NCBI GenBank assembly: GCA_019638385.1 | Contig: JAHBTW010000018.1 | Location: 49,845 to 113,844 of the forward strand | Length of the DNA stretch: 64,000 bases | DNA from: Saprospiraceae bacterium | Lineage (GTDB): Bacteria; Bacteroidota; Bacteroidia; Chitinophagales; Saprospiraceae | Direction: 5' to 3' | In this document: piece after piece, positions 26,153-34,633 of the stretch | How positions within the stretch are numbered: position 1 is the first letter of the stretch | Layout: each line of letters opens with the position of its first letter | Position numbers and translations under genes: made by a program | The notes under the pieces: generated by a model | What the model was told of the DNA's origin: nothing | The model's database searches: none | Seen by the model: only the letters and a program-made list of their open reading frames with translations

Positions 26153-26986
26153 ATGGAACAGTTTCTAAACTACAAACTTGTCGAAATTGGAAAGTTGGTG
26201 CTCTCTGTGTACCACATCACCGGGCTTATCATACTGATTCTCGTTACGGGCTTAGCGCTTTGGGTAGTGCGAAAATCGGTCTATCGCTCCAACCGCTTCA
26301 ATGAGGGAAAAAAATATTCTATCTATCAGATCATCAAGTACCTGTTGATTGTAATAGTCGTGGCTGTCGGCCTGAATTTTGTCGGGGTGGATGTCACGGT
26401 TTTTGTAGCCGGCTCGGCGGCTCTGTTGGTGGGTCTGGGTCTGGGCGTTCAGAACCTGTTCAATGACTTTATCTCCGGTATCATCATTCTTTTTGACAGC
26501 ACCGTGAAAGTGGGCGATGTGATAGAAGTGAACGGCGTGGTGGGCCAGGTGATGCACATCGAATTGCGAACCACTACCATCAGAACCCGCGAAGACACCT
26601 ACATCATCCTGCCCAACTCTTACCTCACCGGTAATCAACTCAGCAACTGGACGCACGAAAACGTCACCTCCCGCTTCGACGTGAAAGTGGGCGTGGACTA
26701 CAGCTCCGATGTTGATTTGGTGATGAAACTCATCGCGGATGCGGCCAAAGGGCACCCTGCTGTGAAGCATAACCCGGAGCCGAAAACACAGTTTGTCAAT
26801 TACGGCGATTCCTCGGTAGATTTCCGCGTGCTGTTTTATTCCGACGAGGTGTTCCGTATTGAGACCATCAAAAGCGAGATTCGCGTCAAAATATGGCACA
26901 AATTTAAGGAGCACGGCATCAGCATTCCATTCCCGCAACGCACCATACACTTTGCCAATCAACCGCCCGCTCCTCCGCAAGAGTAA
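26153..26986 (+). CDS. Small-conductance mechanosensitive channel (MscS family)
   Basis: 277 residues: two N-terminal hydrophobic helices (about 15-40, 60-80) and the pore helix (AALLVGLGLGVQNLFNDFISG). The beta domain begins VKVGDVIEVNGVVGQV and ends with the IILPNSYL motif. A cytoplasmic alpha/beta vestibule domain completes it. It opens under membrane tension to release osmolytes. Follows lgt by 4 bp. Confidence 0.92.
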   Translation: MEQFLNYKLVEIGKLVLSVYHITGLIILILVTGLALWVVRKSVYRSNRFNEGKKYSIYQIIKYLLIVIVVAVGLNFVGVDVTVFVAGSAALLVGLGLGVQNLFNDFISGIIILFDSTVKVGDVIEVNGVVGQVMHIELRTTTIRTREDTYIILPNSYLTGNQLSNWTHENVTSRFDVKVGVDYSSDVDLVMKLIADAAKGHPAVKHNPEPKTQFVNYGDSSVDFRVLFYSDEVFRIETIKSEIRVKIWHKFKEHGISIPFPQRTIHFANQPPAPPQE

Positions 26987-26998
26987 AAAAACCTGCTT

Positions 26999-29116
26999 AT
27001 GAATACCTTCCCGATTTTGCTGCGCAGCATCCTTTTTACAGCCGTTTTATGGCTGACGACCGCCGCCGGTCTCGCCCAAACGGACGAACAAATCGCCGGC
27101 CTCTGGCAGGGCGCCATTGACGTGCCGGGTATGAAGCTGGAACTGTCGGTGGCCTTCAACCGCAAAGACGGCGCCTGGGCCGGCTCCATGAACATACCGG
27201 TGCAAAACCTGCGCGACATGGCCTTGGACGAACTGCGCATTGAGGGCGGAGCAGTGGAGTTTAAGCTCTCGAAAGTGCCCGGAAATGCTTCTTTTTCCGG
27301 CCGGTTTGAAAACGAATTCACCGAAATACGCGGCGATTTCCGGCAATCGGGCATGAACCTCCCGATGTACCTCGTGAAGGAAAGCGCCGCCCAAAGCGCC
27401 GCAGAAGCCGCCCGGCTGGCCGTCGCGCTGGAGCGATTCCGGGTGTTGGCCGATTCACTGCGGCAACTGCGTTCCGTGCCGGGGCTGGCCGTCGGCATCT
27501 ACAAGGACGGGAAGGTGATCTTTTCGGAAGGCTTCGGGTTCCGCGATCAGGAGGCCCAACTGCCCGTCACGCCCGCCACGCTTTTTGCCATCGGTTCCAG
27601 CACAAAGGCGTTTACGGCTGTCGGCCTGGCCATGTTGGTAGAAGATGGAAAATTGGAATGGGATAAGCCCGTGATCAACTATCTGCCGGATTTCAAACTC
27701 ATGGACGATTTCGCTACCCGCGAAATGACGGCCGTTGATTTGCTCACCCACCAATCGGGCCTGCCCCGCCACGACCTGATGTGGTACGGCTCCGGGTTTT
27801 CCCGCATGGAGATTTTTGAGCGTCTGCGCCACCTCGAGTCCAATAAAAGCTTCCGTTCCGCTTGGCAATATCAAAACCTCATGTACCTCACGGCCGGCAT
27901 ACTCGCCGAGCGCATCAGCGGACAAAGCTGGGAGGACTTCACCCGCGAGCGCATCTTCAATCCGCTCGGCATGGAGCATTCCTTCTTTGCTCACAAAAAC
28001 GTACCGAAAGAATTGCCCCTGGCACAGCCCTATCGCAAAACCGAAAAAGAGGAAGTGCTGCTCATGCCGCATCGCGACATCTACGCCATCGGCCCGGCAG
28101 GCTCCATCTATTCCAATGTGGAAGACATGCTGCAATGGGTGCAATTTCACCTACACTCCGGCAAAGTGGGCGACAAACAAGTGCTGCCGGTCACGGCGGT
28201 GCAAAAACTGCACAGTCCGCATAAAGTGATAGAAAACAGCACTTCGCCGGCAATGCCGGAATTGTCAAATTCGAGCTACGGATTGGGTTGGTTCGCCATG
28301 CGCAACAAAGACTTGGACGTGGTGCATCATGGCGGCAATATTGACGGGTTCTCGGCGCTCGTGTATCTCCTTCCGGGCAAAAACACCGGTATGGTTTTTC
28401 TTACCAACCTCAACGGTAATCCCCTGCCCGGCTTGTTGGCCCGTTACGCCACCGACCTCCTCTTCGACCGCGAACCCATTGACTGGTACGCCCGCGCTTT
28501 CGGCGACGGCAACGCAGAAACACCTGAAAAAGAGGACGCAAAACCCACTCCCGGTACAAAACCCAGCCGTGCGCTTAAAGAATTTGCCGGGCGGTACGAG
28601 CATCCCGGCTACGGCATCGTGGAACTGAAAATGGAAAAAGACAGCTTGCAGTTTGCTTTCAATACGTTTCGCGGCAAGCTCCGGCACTGGCATTACGATG
28701 TTTTTCAGGTGCGGTTTGAAGAATTTGGACAAGACATGTTCGTCACGTTCTATTCCGGCAAAGACGGCGTGGTGAATCGCCTCGGCGTACCCCTCGAAGG
28801 GGCGTTGGATGAAGACATCCACTTCGCTAAACTTCCGCCCGACTTGCTCAGCAATGCCGCCTACGTTGCCTCCATCATCGGGCAATACGAGGCCGATGCG
28901 TTCAGTGTTTCTATCGAAATGAAGCAGGATAAGCTGTACAGCGTCATCGTGGGGCAACCCGAACTCGAATTGATACCCATCAAAGAAAACTGGTTCAGCA
29001 TCAAAGGGTTGAACGGCTTTTCCGTGGAGTTTGTGTTTGAGAAAGACAAAAGCAAAGCCGCCACGGTGAAGTTTCATCAGCCCAACGGCGTGTTTCCCGC
29101 CAAGCGGAAAGGCTAA
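26999..29116 (+). CDS. Exported serine hydrolase, beta-lactamase class C-like, multidomain
   Basis: 705 residues with a signal peptide (LLRSILFTAVLWLTTAAGLA). An N-terminal beta-rich domain (about 25-130) precedes the class C/DD-peptidase-like domain (about 145-500), with the nucleophile S200 in GSSTKAF (SxxK), the YQN box and HGG (VHHGGNIDGF). Two further beta-rich segments follow (about 525-705, DUF3471-like). Such proteins act on D-peptides or esters in the periplasm; substrate unknown. It overlaps the convergent small gene at the stop codons. Confidence 0.85.
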   Translation: MNTFPILLRSILFTAVLWLTTAAGLAQTDEQIAGLWQGAIDVPGMKLELSVAFNRKDGAWAGSMNIPVQNLRDMALDELRIEGGAVEFKLSKVPGNASFSGRFENEFTEIRGDFRQSGMNLPMYLVKESAAQSAAEAARLAVALERFRVLADSLRQLRSVPGLAVGIYKDGKVIFSEGFGFRDQEAQLPVTPATLFAIGSSTKAFTAVGLAMLVEDGKLEWDKPVINYLPDFKLMDDFATREMTAVDLLTHQSGLPRHDLMWYGSGFSRMEIFERLRHLESNKSFRSAWQYQNLMYLTAGILAERISGQSWEDFTRERIFNPLGMEHSFFAHKNVPKELPLAQPYRKTEKEEVLLMPHRDIYAIGPAGSIYSNVEDMLQWVQFHLHSGKVGDKQVLPVTAVQKLHSPHKVIENSTSPAMPELSNSSYGLGWFAMRNKDLDVVHHGGNIDGFSALVYLLPGKNTGMVFLTNLNGNPLPGLLARYATDLLFDREPIDWYARAFGDGNAETPEKEDAKPTPGTKPSRALKEFAGRYEHPGYGIVELKMEKDSLQFAFNTFRGKLRHWHYDVFQVRFEEFGQDMFVTFYSGKDGVVNRLGVPLEGALDEDIHFAKLPPDLLSNAAYVASIIGQYEADAFSVSIEMKQDKLYSVIVGQPELELIPIKENWFSIKGLNGFSVEFVFEKDKSKAATVKFHQPNGVFPAKRKG

Positions 29117-29688
29117 GGCCGTATGGGGTAGAAATGCAGTTTTTCGCCCACGCAGCGGATGGCGGCCCGCGTCTTCTCCTTTTGTTCGGGTGAAAGTACG
29201 ATGGTGTGTTTGTGGTCTTTGTAATTGATCCGGATTTTGTCAATGTAGTGCTCTGCCATGAGGTAGAAATACTCCACGGGGGTCACGCAGGTGTGGGTAT
29301 AAATGCGTAGGAGGGTTTTTTCGTCTATGTAGCCCCGGTCGGAATAATGCATGATTTCGAGTAGCGTACCGTTGGAGAGGATGATGTAAATATTGTAGCC
29401 GTCGTCAATGCTGTAGTAGTCGCGCTCGGCGGCGGCAATGGTGAGAAAAAACACCCCCAACGTATCGTTTTCCGTAAAGCTGAACAACACCTTGGCCTCT
29501 TCCACCAGTGTGACCCCGTCAACGGTTTTGTAATTGCTCGGTATTAAATAACCGATAGATACCGGCTCCGCTACCACAAGCCGGGTACTGTCGAATTCGT
29601 CAACGGTTTCAATCGCTATTTTGCATTGACCGGCAGCGGCTATATGGAATGCCATCCACAGCAACGGCAACAAAAGTATATGCTTCAT
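29113..29688 (-). CDS. Exported protein of unknown function
   Basis: 191 residues with a signal peptide (MKHILLLPLLWMAFHIAAAG) and then a mixed beta/alpha region. Two Cys (GQCKIA and RAAIRCVGEK) might form a disulphide. No family recognised. Converges with the serine hydrolase (stops overlap by 4 bp). Has its own TACCTTTG box on the minus strand, which supports expression. Confidence 0.6.
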   Translation of the reverse strand: MKHILLLPLLWMAFHIAAAGQCKIAIETVDEFDSTRLVVAEPVSIGYLIPSNYKTVDGVTLVEEAKVLFSFTENDTLGVFFLTIAAAERDYYSIDDGYNIYIILSNGTLLEIMHYSDRGYIDEKTLLRIYTHTCVTPVEYFYLMAEHYIDKIRINYKDHKHTIVLSPEQKEKTRAAIRCVGEKLHFYPIRP

Positions 29689-29706
29689 AGGAGCGGCTTT
29701 TTTTTA

Positions 29707-29714
29707 CAAAGGTA
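29707..29714 (-). promoter_or_regulatory. -7 promoter element (TACCTTTG) for the 29113-29688 gene
   Basis: Exact TAnnTTTG match on the minus strand 18 bp before the start codon; no clear -33 TTG. Confidence 0.55.
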
Positions 29715-29833
29715 AAGAAAATCGGGGAATGCATCGCCCGCGCAGCGTCTCGCTCAGCTGCTACTCTGTCCGTTCTTCGCAAAATCTTAGGGCATTCTTA
29801 TTTCATTCTAACATATAGTACAGCGCTTATCCC

Positions 29834-29841
29834 TAACTTTG
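29834..29841 (+). promoter_or_regulatory. -7 promoter element (TAACTTTG) for the TonB-dependent receptor
   Basis: Exact TAnnTTTG match, leaving an 80-nt leader before the receptor ATG at 29923. The in-frame TTG at 29839 belongs to this box and is unlikely to be the start. Confidence 0.6.
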
Positions 29842-29922
29842 CCCGCTGATAGAATGCGGTCCGCTTCAGGCTGCTCTTCAAACATCGTTTTTCTGAATTC
29901 CACCCTACAAAAAGTAATCTCT

Positions 29923-32127
29923 ATGAAAATGCAGTTCCCGTCCACTTATGGTTTGTTCATTGCGGCCGTATTACTTCATGCTGCTCTTTTTCTGGCTGCT
30001 CAGGAAGACACCATGACGATTTACGACCTGAAAGCCGTGCAGGTAGCGTCTTTCAAAGTGGCGCCCTCCGTGGTAAAAAGTTTGCCGCCCATTCAGGGCA
30101 TGAACATTGCTGCCGGCCGCCGCAATGCGGTGGTGCAGGTGGCCGATTTGCCGTTCAACTACGCCCAGCGCAATGCCCAACAGGTGTTTGCCAAAGTGCC
30201 CGGCGCGATGGTGTATGATATGGACGGGGCCGGCAATCAGGTCAACGTGGCCCTGCGCGGCCTGGACCCTCACCGCTCCTGGGAACTCAACGTTCGACAA
30301 GACGGCATCCTGACCAACTCCGATATGTACGGCTACCCGGCCAGCCATTACAGCGTGCCGATGGAGGCCGTGGAGCGCATTGAGCTACTCAGCGGCACAG
30401 CGGCCCTCGGCTACGGCGCACAGTTCGGCGGTATGATCAATTATGTGACCAAATCGGCCGATACCACCCGGAGTTTCGCTTTACAAAATATCACTACCGC
30501 CGGTTCTTACGGCTTGTTGAGCAACTATACTTCGGCAGGCGGCAAAACCGGCAACGTAGAATACTTCGGCTACTACCACCGCCGAAAAGTGGACGGTTAT
30601 CGCGACATGGCGCAGTCTTCCTCGGAGGCATTTTTGCTCAAAGCCGCCACGAATTTGGGCGCGCGATTGCGCTTACAGGCATCTTTTGGCCGCTCCACCT
30701 ATTTGTACCGGATGCCCGGCCCGCTCAATGATGAAATGTTTGAGCAAAACCCCCGTCAGGCTACCCGAAGCAGAAACTGGTACAGCCCCGACATCTACAT
30801 CCCGTCGTTGCGCTTAGAATGGGACCTCGGCGCCCAAACCCGTATGGAGTTTTTGTCTTCCGCCGTATTCGGTTCCCGCAACAGCGTGATGTTCATCGGC
30901 TTTGCCAATGTGCCCGACGGCATAGACCCGGGTACGGGAGATTTCAAAAACCGGCAGGTGGACATTGACCTGTTCAAGAGTTTTACACAAGAATTGCGCA
31001 TCAAACACAGCTATAAATTGCTGAACGGGTTGCCCTCCACCCTCGTAACAGGCGTGCAACGGATGGACAACGATCTCCACCGCCGCCAGCTCGGAAAAGG
31101 CACAACCGGCATTGATTACGATCTCAGTACCCTTGACGAATGGGGCCGGAACATGCACTTCCGCACCCAAAACACCGCCGTGTTTGCAGAAAACCTGTTC
31201 CAGATAGCGCCCCGGCTGATGCTCACGCTCGGCGCCCGGTATGAAATCGGCGCTTCCGCGCGATCCGGGTTCATTCGCTATTTACCCTCTGAAGACATTC
31301 CGCTCGATCTGGAGCGCAACTTCGTCCTGTTGGGCGCGGCTGCACAGTACCAACTCGGAACGGGAAACCGGCTCTTCGGAGGCTTTTCACAATCTTACCG
31401 GCCCGTTATTTTTGCCGATGTCATTCCGCCCAATGTGTTGGAGCGCACCGACCCCGATATGCAGGACGCCTTCGGGTACAATGCCGAAATAGGTTGGGAA
31501 AACTATGCCGCCGCCGGCCTGCGCTATTCGATCACCCTGTTCCGAATGGACTACAACAACCGCATCGGAAGCATACTTACCAATGACGGCATGGGCAATA
31601 CCTTTCTGCTAAAAACCAATACGGGCAATACCCTCACCCACGGAGCAGAGTTGTATGCCGAATATCAAAAGCCGATTGGCGCCAACGCCTTTTGGTCGCT
31701 GTTTACCTCCACGGCCTTTATAGATGCCTACTACCGCGAAGGCACGCTGACGCTGAATGACCAAAATGTGGACATCAAAGGCAATAAACTGGAAGGCGTG
31801 CCTGTCTGGACGAGCCGCAACGGCCTGCGCGCCGGCTACAAAAAATGGAGTCTCCTGCTCCAATATTCCTTTGTAGAAGGTCACTATGCCGACGCATTTA
31901 ACACGGAACAGCCCAGCCCCAACGGCGCGCGCGGCTATGTGCCGGCATACAGCTTGTGGGACCTCAATTTTTCGTTTCGACCCAGTGCGCAAGTGCGTTT
32001 CCACGGCGGCATCAGCAACTTGGCCAACCGACAGTATTACACCAAACGACCGGTGGGGTACCCCGGCCCGGGTATTTGGCCCTCTGACGGGCGAAATTTC
32101 TTCCTGACTTTGGAAACCAATTTTTAA
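29923..32127 (+). CDS. TonB-dependent outer-membrane receptor
   Basis: 734 residues. The signal peptide (YGLFIAAVLLHAALFLAA) is followed by a plug domain (about 70-190) with VFAKVPGAMVYDMDG, NVALRGLDPHRSWELN and the IELLSGTAALGYGAQFGGMINY segment. A 22-strand-type barrel ends in SDGRNFFLTLETNF with the C-terminal aromatic. No carboxypeptidase-regulatory-like N-domain is present. The next gene, 25 bp on, encodes an FKBP lipoprotein. The barrel resembles siderophore/Fe-dicitrate-type receptors; ligand is not determined. Confidence 0.88.
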   Translation: MKMQFPSTYGLFIAAVLLHAALFLAAQEDTMTIYDLKAVQVASFKVAPSVVKSLPPIQGMNIAAGRRNAVVQVADLPFNYAQRNAQQVFAKVPGAMVYDMDGAGNQVNVALRGLDPHRSWELNVRQDGILTNSDMYGYPASHYSVPMEAVERIELLSGTAALGYGAQFGGMINYVTKSADTTRSFALQNITTAGSYGLLSNYTSAGGKTGNVEYFGYYHRRKVDGYRDMAQSSSEAFLLKAATNLGARLRLQASFGRSTYLYRMPGPLNDEMFEQNPRQATRSRNWYSPDIYIPSLRLEWDLGAQTRMEFLSSAVFGSRNSVMFIGFANVPDGIDPGTGDFKNRQVDIDLFKSFTQELRIKHSYKLLNGLPSTLVTGVQRMDNDLHRRQLGKGTTGIDYDLSTLDEWGRNMHFRTQNTAVFAENLFQIAPRLMLTLGARYEIGASARSGFIRYLPSEDIPLDLERNFVLLGAAAQYQLGTGNRLFGGFSQSYRPVIFADVIPPNVLERTDPDMQDAFGYNAEIGWENYAAAGLRYSITLFRMDYNNRIGSILTNDGMGNTFLLKTNTGNTLTHGAELYAEYQKPIGANAFWSLFTSTAFIDAYYREGTLTLNDQNVDIKGNKLEGVPVWTSRNGLRAGYKKWSLLLQYSFVEGHYADAFNTEQPSPNGARGYVPAYSLWDLNFSFRPSAQVRFHGGISNLANRQYYTKRPVGYPGPGIWPSDGRNFFLTLETNF

Positions 32128-32152
32128 AATTGCCGCTCAAATTCAGGCACAC

Positions 32153-33013
32153 ATGAAAAATGTATGGATTCCGGCACTGTCCTTTGTTCTTTTGGCAGCA
32201 GGGGTATTGGCATGCGAAAAGAACCGGCCTGGCAGCCCGAAAATCGGCGATTTTGTCTTTTACGATTATGAAGTGCGGCAAGGCGATGCGCTCGTCTTTT
32301 CGGCAGTAGAAGAACCCGGCGATACTGCGGAAGCATTTGTGGAAGACCCTGAGCGCGTTGCCGGTTCGCCCTGGCAGGAGGCGCTGATGAAACAGTTGCT
32401 TCGCATGGCGCCGGGCGACAGTATTCGGTTTGCTATCGGAAAAGAGCAGGAAGGATTTTTGCGGCTACACCGCTTTGTGGCGCAAGAGGATTATCCCAAA
32501 TACATAGCAGAGGGCGACCGGCGGCGGGCAGCTTTTGAGGCGCGATTGGAGGAAATCAAGGCGGAAATGGCTTCCTTGAGCGCCGGCTATGCAGCCCGTG
32601 CAATGCAGGTAGCCGATTCTACGGCCCGATATGCAGAACGCTTGCGTGCCGGCGAATTGGACGAACAACTTCAGCCCCTGGCATCCGGTATTCGCTACCT
32701 GCTTTTGGAGGAGGGCGCCGGCGCTACGGCTAATAAATCCTCCTCCTGGACCTGGGTGCATTTCTGCTCAATGTTGTCTGATGGCCAATCGGTATTCAAC
32801 ACCTACGCCGAAAAGCCGGTAGTGGTGAATCGCCGGGGCGCGCTCTTAGGCCCCTGGTTGGAAATAGCCGTCACCCGGTTGCCGGAAGGCAGCAGGGTAT
32901 TGCTGGTGGTGCCGCCTACACTGGCCCTTGAGGGCGGCAGTGTTGCGCAAAGCGCAGCCGGCGGCGACGATTTGATTGTATTGATGGAAATCGCGCGGGT
33001 AAACAACATGTAA
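32153..33013 (+). CDS. FKBP-like peptidyl-prolyl isomerase lipoprotein
   Basis: 286 residues. The lipoprotein signal ends at a Cys (LAAGVLAC, residue 21). Two FKBP-like stretches are visible: an N-terminal one (KIGDFVFYDYEVRQGD...MAPGDSIRFAIG, about 30-110), and a C-terminal one after a helical linker (SGIRYLLLEEGAGA...VNRRGALLGPWLEIAVTRLPEGSRVLLVVPP, about 200-286). The second lacks some active-site aromatics, so chaperone function may outweigh isomerase activity. Probably co-transcribed with the receptor. Confidence 0.7.
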   Translation: MKNVWIPALSFVLLAAGVLACEKNRPGSPKIGDFVFYDYEVRQGDALVFSAVEEPGDTAEAFVEDPERVAGSPWQEALMKQLLRMAPGDSIRFAIGKEQEGFLRLHRFVAQEDYPKYIAEGDRRRAAFEARLEEIKAEMASLSAGYAARAMQVADSTARYAERLRAGELDEQLQPLASGIRYLLLEEGAGATANKSSSWTWVHFCSMLSDGQSVFNTYAEKPVVVNRRGALLGPWLEIAVTRLPEGSRVLLVVPPTLALEGGSVAQSAAGGDDLIVLMEIARVNNM

Positions 33014-33028
33014 AACCGGGCTGCTCCG

Positions 33029-33907
33029 TCAATGGTGATGCCCCGGCTCGTAAATGAGGCGCAAAAAGGTACTGAACCGTTGATTTTCGCGCGCCACGGG
33101 AATGCCCGTCACGATACCGATCATGAGGTTATCGGCCAGGCTCACGCGCATTTGCGGCCGGATGATCATGTCGAAATCGCCCTTTCCAAATTCTTTGTTG
33201 AATTCCACGCCGATAAAATTGCGTGTGCCGGGTATCATGTAGTGCAGGTTGGAATTCACCTGCCAGGTTGTGTGCAGGGTATTATCGCGAAAGTGATGCT
33301 CTATGAAAGGTCCGGTATATATCAGGGTGTGAAAATTGTCTCCCCAGCGCTTAGCCGCCACGAAGAAAGGATTGTAAACATTCCCCCGAACGAGCGAACT
33401 GCTGCGGTATTGGCTGAAGTCCACCAATTCAAATTCGTGCAGATACCCCAGAGCCATGCTGGTTTTTAATTTTTCGGACACGAAAAACGACCATTGCGCT
33501 GCCAATTTCAAGCTGTTGAGCCGGCTTCGGGGAATGGAATCGCGCGGCACATCGCCGTTGCCCGGCACGGGATAGTAAAAGGAAAAAGGCAGCTCCACTT
33601 CCAGCCCTAAGCGGTCTATGACAGCCCACTCGTACTCCACCAACGCGGTGTATTCGTCGTATTTATTGTTATCGGTAAGGCCGAGGCCGAGGTTCCATTC
33701 TTTTTCTCCTTTTCGGGCGCCGAGGTCGCGAATGAGGTCAATGTAGAGCGGTTCGGCGTGGAGTATTTTAACGGGTTCGCGCTTTTCTTCCACTTCGGCC
33801 AGGTAGAGGCTGTCTAAAGTTTCGTTGTTCAGCGGGTCTCTTTTTTGCGCTTTGAGGTTGGTGATTGCAGCAGCGGCAATCAGAAAGATCAAGGGCAAAA
33901 TTCTCAT
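33029..33907 (-). CDS. Predicted exported barrel-like protein of unknown function
   Basis: 292 residues. It has a signal peptide (MRILPLIFLIAAAAITNLKA), then a motif-like HAEPLYIDLIRDLGARKGEKEWN (about 49-71), and a series of amphipathic strands (YTALVEYEWAVIDRLGLEVELPFSFYY, TLIYTGPFIEHHF, LMIGIVTGIPV). The pattern fits a small outer-membrane beta-barrel. No specific family is recognised. It converges with the FKBP gene and diverges from the small membrane protein gene at 34010. Confidence 0.55.
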   Translation of the reverse strand: MRILPLIFLIAAAAITNLKAQKRDPLNNETLDSLYLAEVEEKREPVKILHAEPLYIDLIRDLGARKGEKEWNLGLGLTDNNKYDEYTALVEYEWAVIDRLGLEVELPFSFYYPVPGNGDVPRDSIPRSRLNSLKLAAQWSFFVSEKLKTSMALGYLHEFELVDFSQYRSSSLVRGNVYNPFFVAAKRWGDNFHTLIYTGPFIEHHFRDNTLHTTWQVNSNLHYMIPGTRNFIGVEFNKEFGKGDFDMIIRPQMRVSLADNLMIGIVTGIPVARENQRFSTFLRLIYEPGHHH

Positions 33908-34009
33908 GGTTCATTGTTTTTTGTTCGGCTCTACAAACGCCGTTGTTTTTTAATTGTTCGCAAATAATCCCCTCTGAAAAGAAGACCTTTGTACATTGCA
34001 AACCGGCTT

Positions 34010-34549
34010 ATGTGGCGAATATTCATCTCCTTATGCCTGCTGACGGCTCTGATGCTGCCTCTGTGCAGCACTGCGCTCGTTTTTGCCCATAAGAAGTACC
34101 GGATCCGATCGGCGATAAAAAGGAAAATCCGGGAGGGCATGGCGGAAGAAAAGCTCGTACTGCTGCGCATTCCGCTATCCTTAGAGGAAAACCCCGACCG
34201 TAGTTTCACGCGTATGCACGCCGGAGAGTTTCGCTATCAAGGGTTTATGTACGACATTGTACGGCAGGAACTACGGGGCGATACCACCTGGTATTGGTGC
34301 GTCTTAGACTGGGACGACACGGATTTGCACAATCAATTGGATGAAAAACGAGGGCAACACCCGGGCCAGGACCCTGCACACCGGGATGCCGGAGAGCGTC
34401 TGAATCGCTTTTGGCAGACTTTGTTTTTTGCTACGCCGCACGCTGTTGCTCACGCAATCGCACAGGCGCCCCCAACGCCATACTTCGAGTATGCGTTGTT
34501 GCCTTGCCCCGGGTTTTTCGATTTACCAAACCCACCACCCGAAGCCTGA
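34010..34549 (+). CDS. Single-helix membrane protein of unknown function
   Basis: 179 residues. The N-terminal helix (IFISLCLLTALMLPLCSTALVFA) is followed by a short basic stretch (HKKYRIRSAIKRKI), a beta-rich soluble part and a low-complexity C-terminus. Cytosolic or periplasmic placement is unclear. I chose ATG 34010 because the alternative TTG at 33989 is the tail of a promoter-like GACCTTTG. It precedes a TonB-dependent receptor gene but is separated from it by an intrinsic terminator. Confidence 0.55.
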   Translation: MWRIFISLCLLTALMLPLCSTALVFAHKKYRIRSAIKRKIREGMAEEKLVLLRIPLSLEENPDRSFTRMHAGEFRYQGFMYDIVRQELRGDTTWYWCVLDWDDTDLHNQLDEKRGQHPGQDPAHRDAGERLNRFWQTLFFATPHAVAHAIAQAPPTPYFEYALLPCPGFFDLPNPPPEA

Positions 34550-34569
34550 ACGGGCTTGTTTTTTTTTAC
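34544..34569 (+). terminator. Intrinsic terminator overlapping the stop codon
   Basis: Stem AAGCC / GGCTT with a 6-nt loop and nine T. The TGA stop of the upstream gene lies inside the hairpin. Confidence 0.7.
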
Positions 34570-34633
34570 ATATTGTTTTTTTCAACCGCAAAGATTGTTT
34601 CTACAAGGCTTTGCGCTAAATTAATTTTCAACC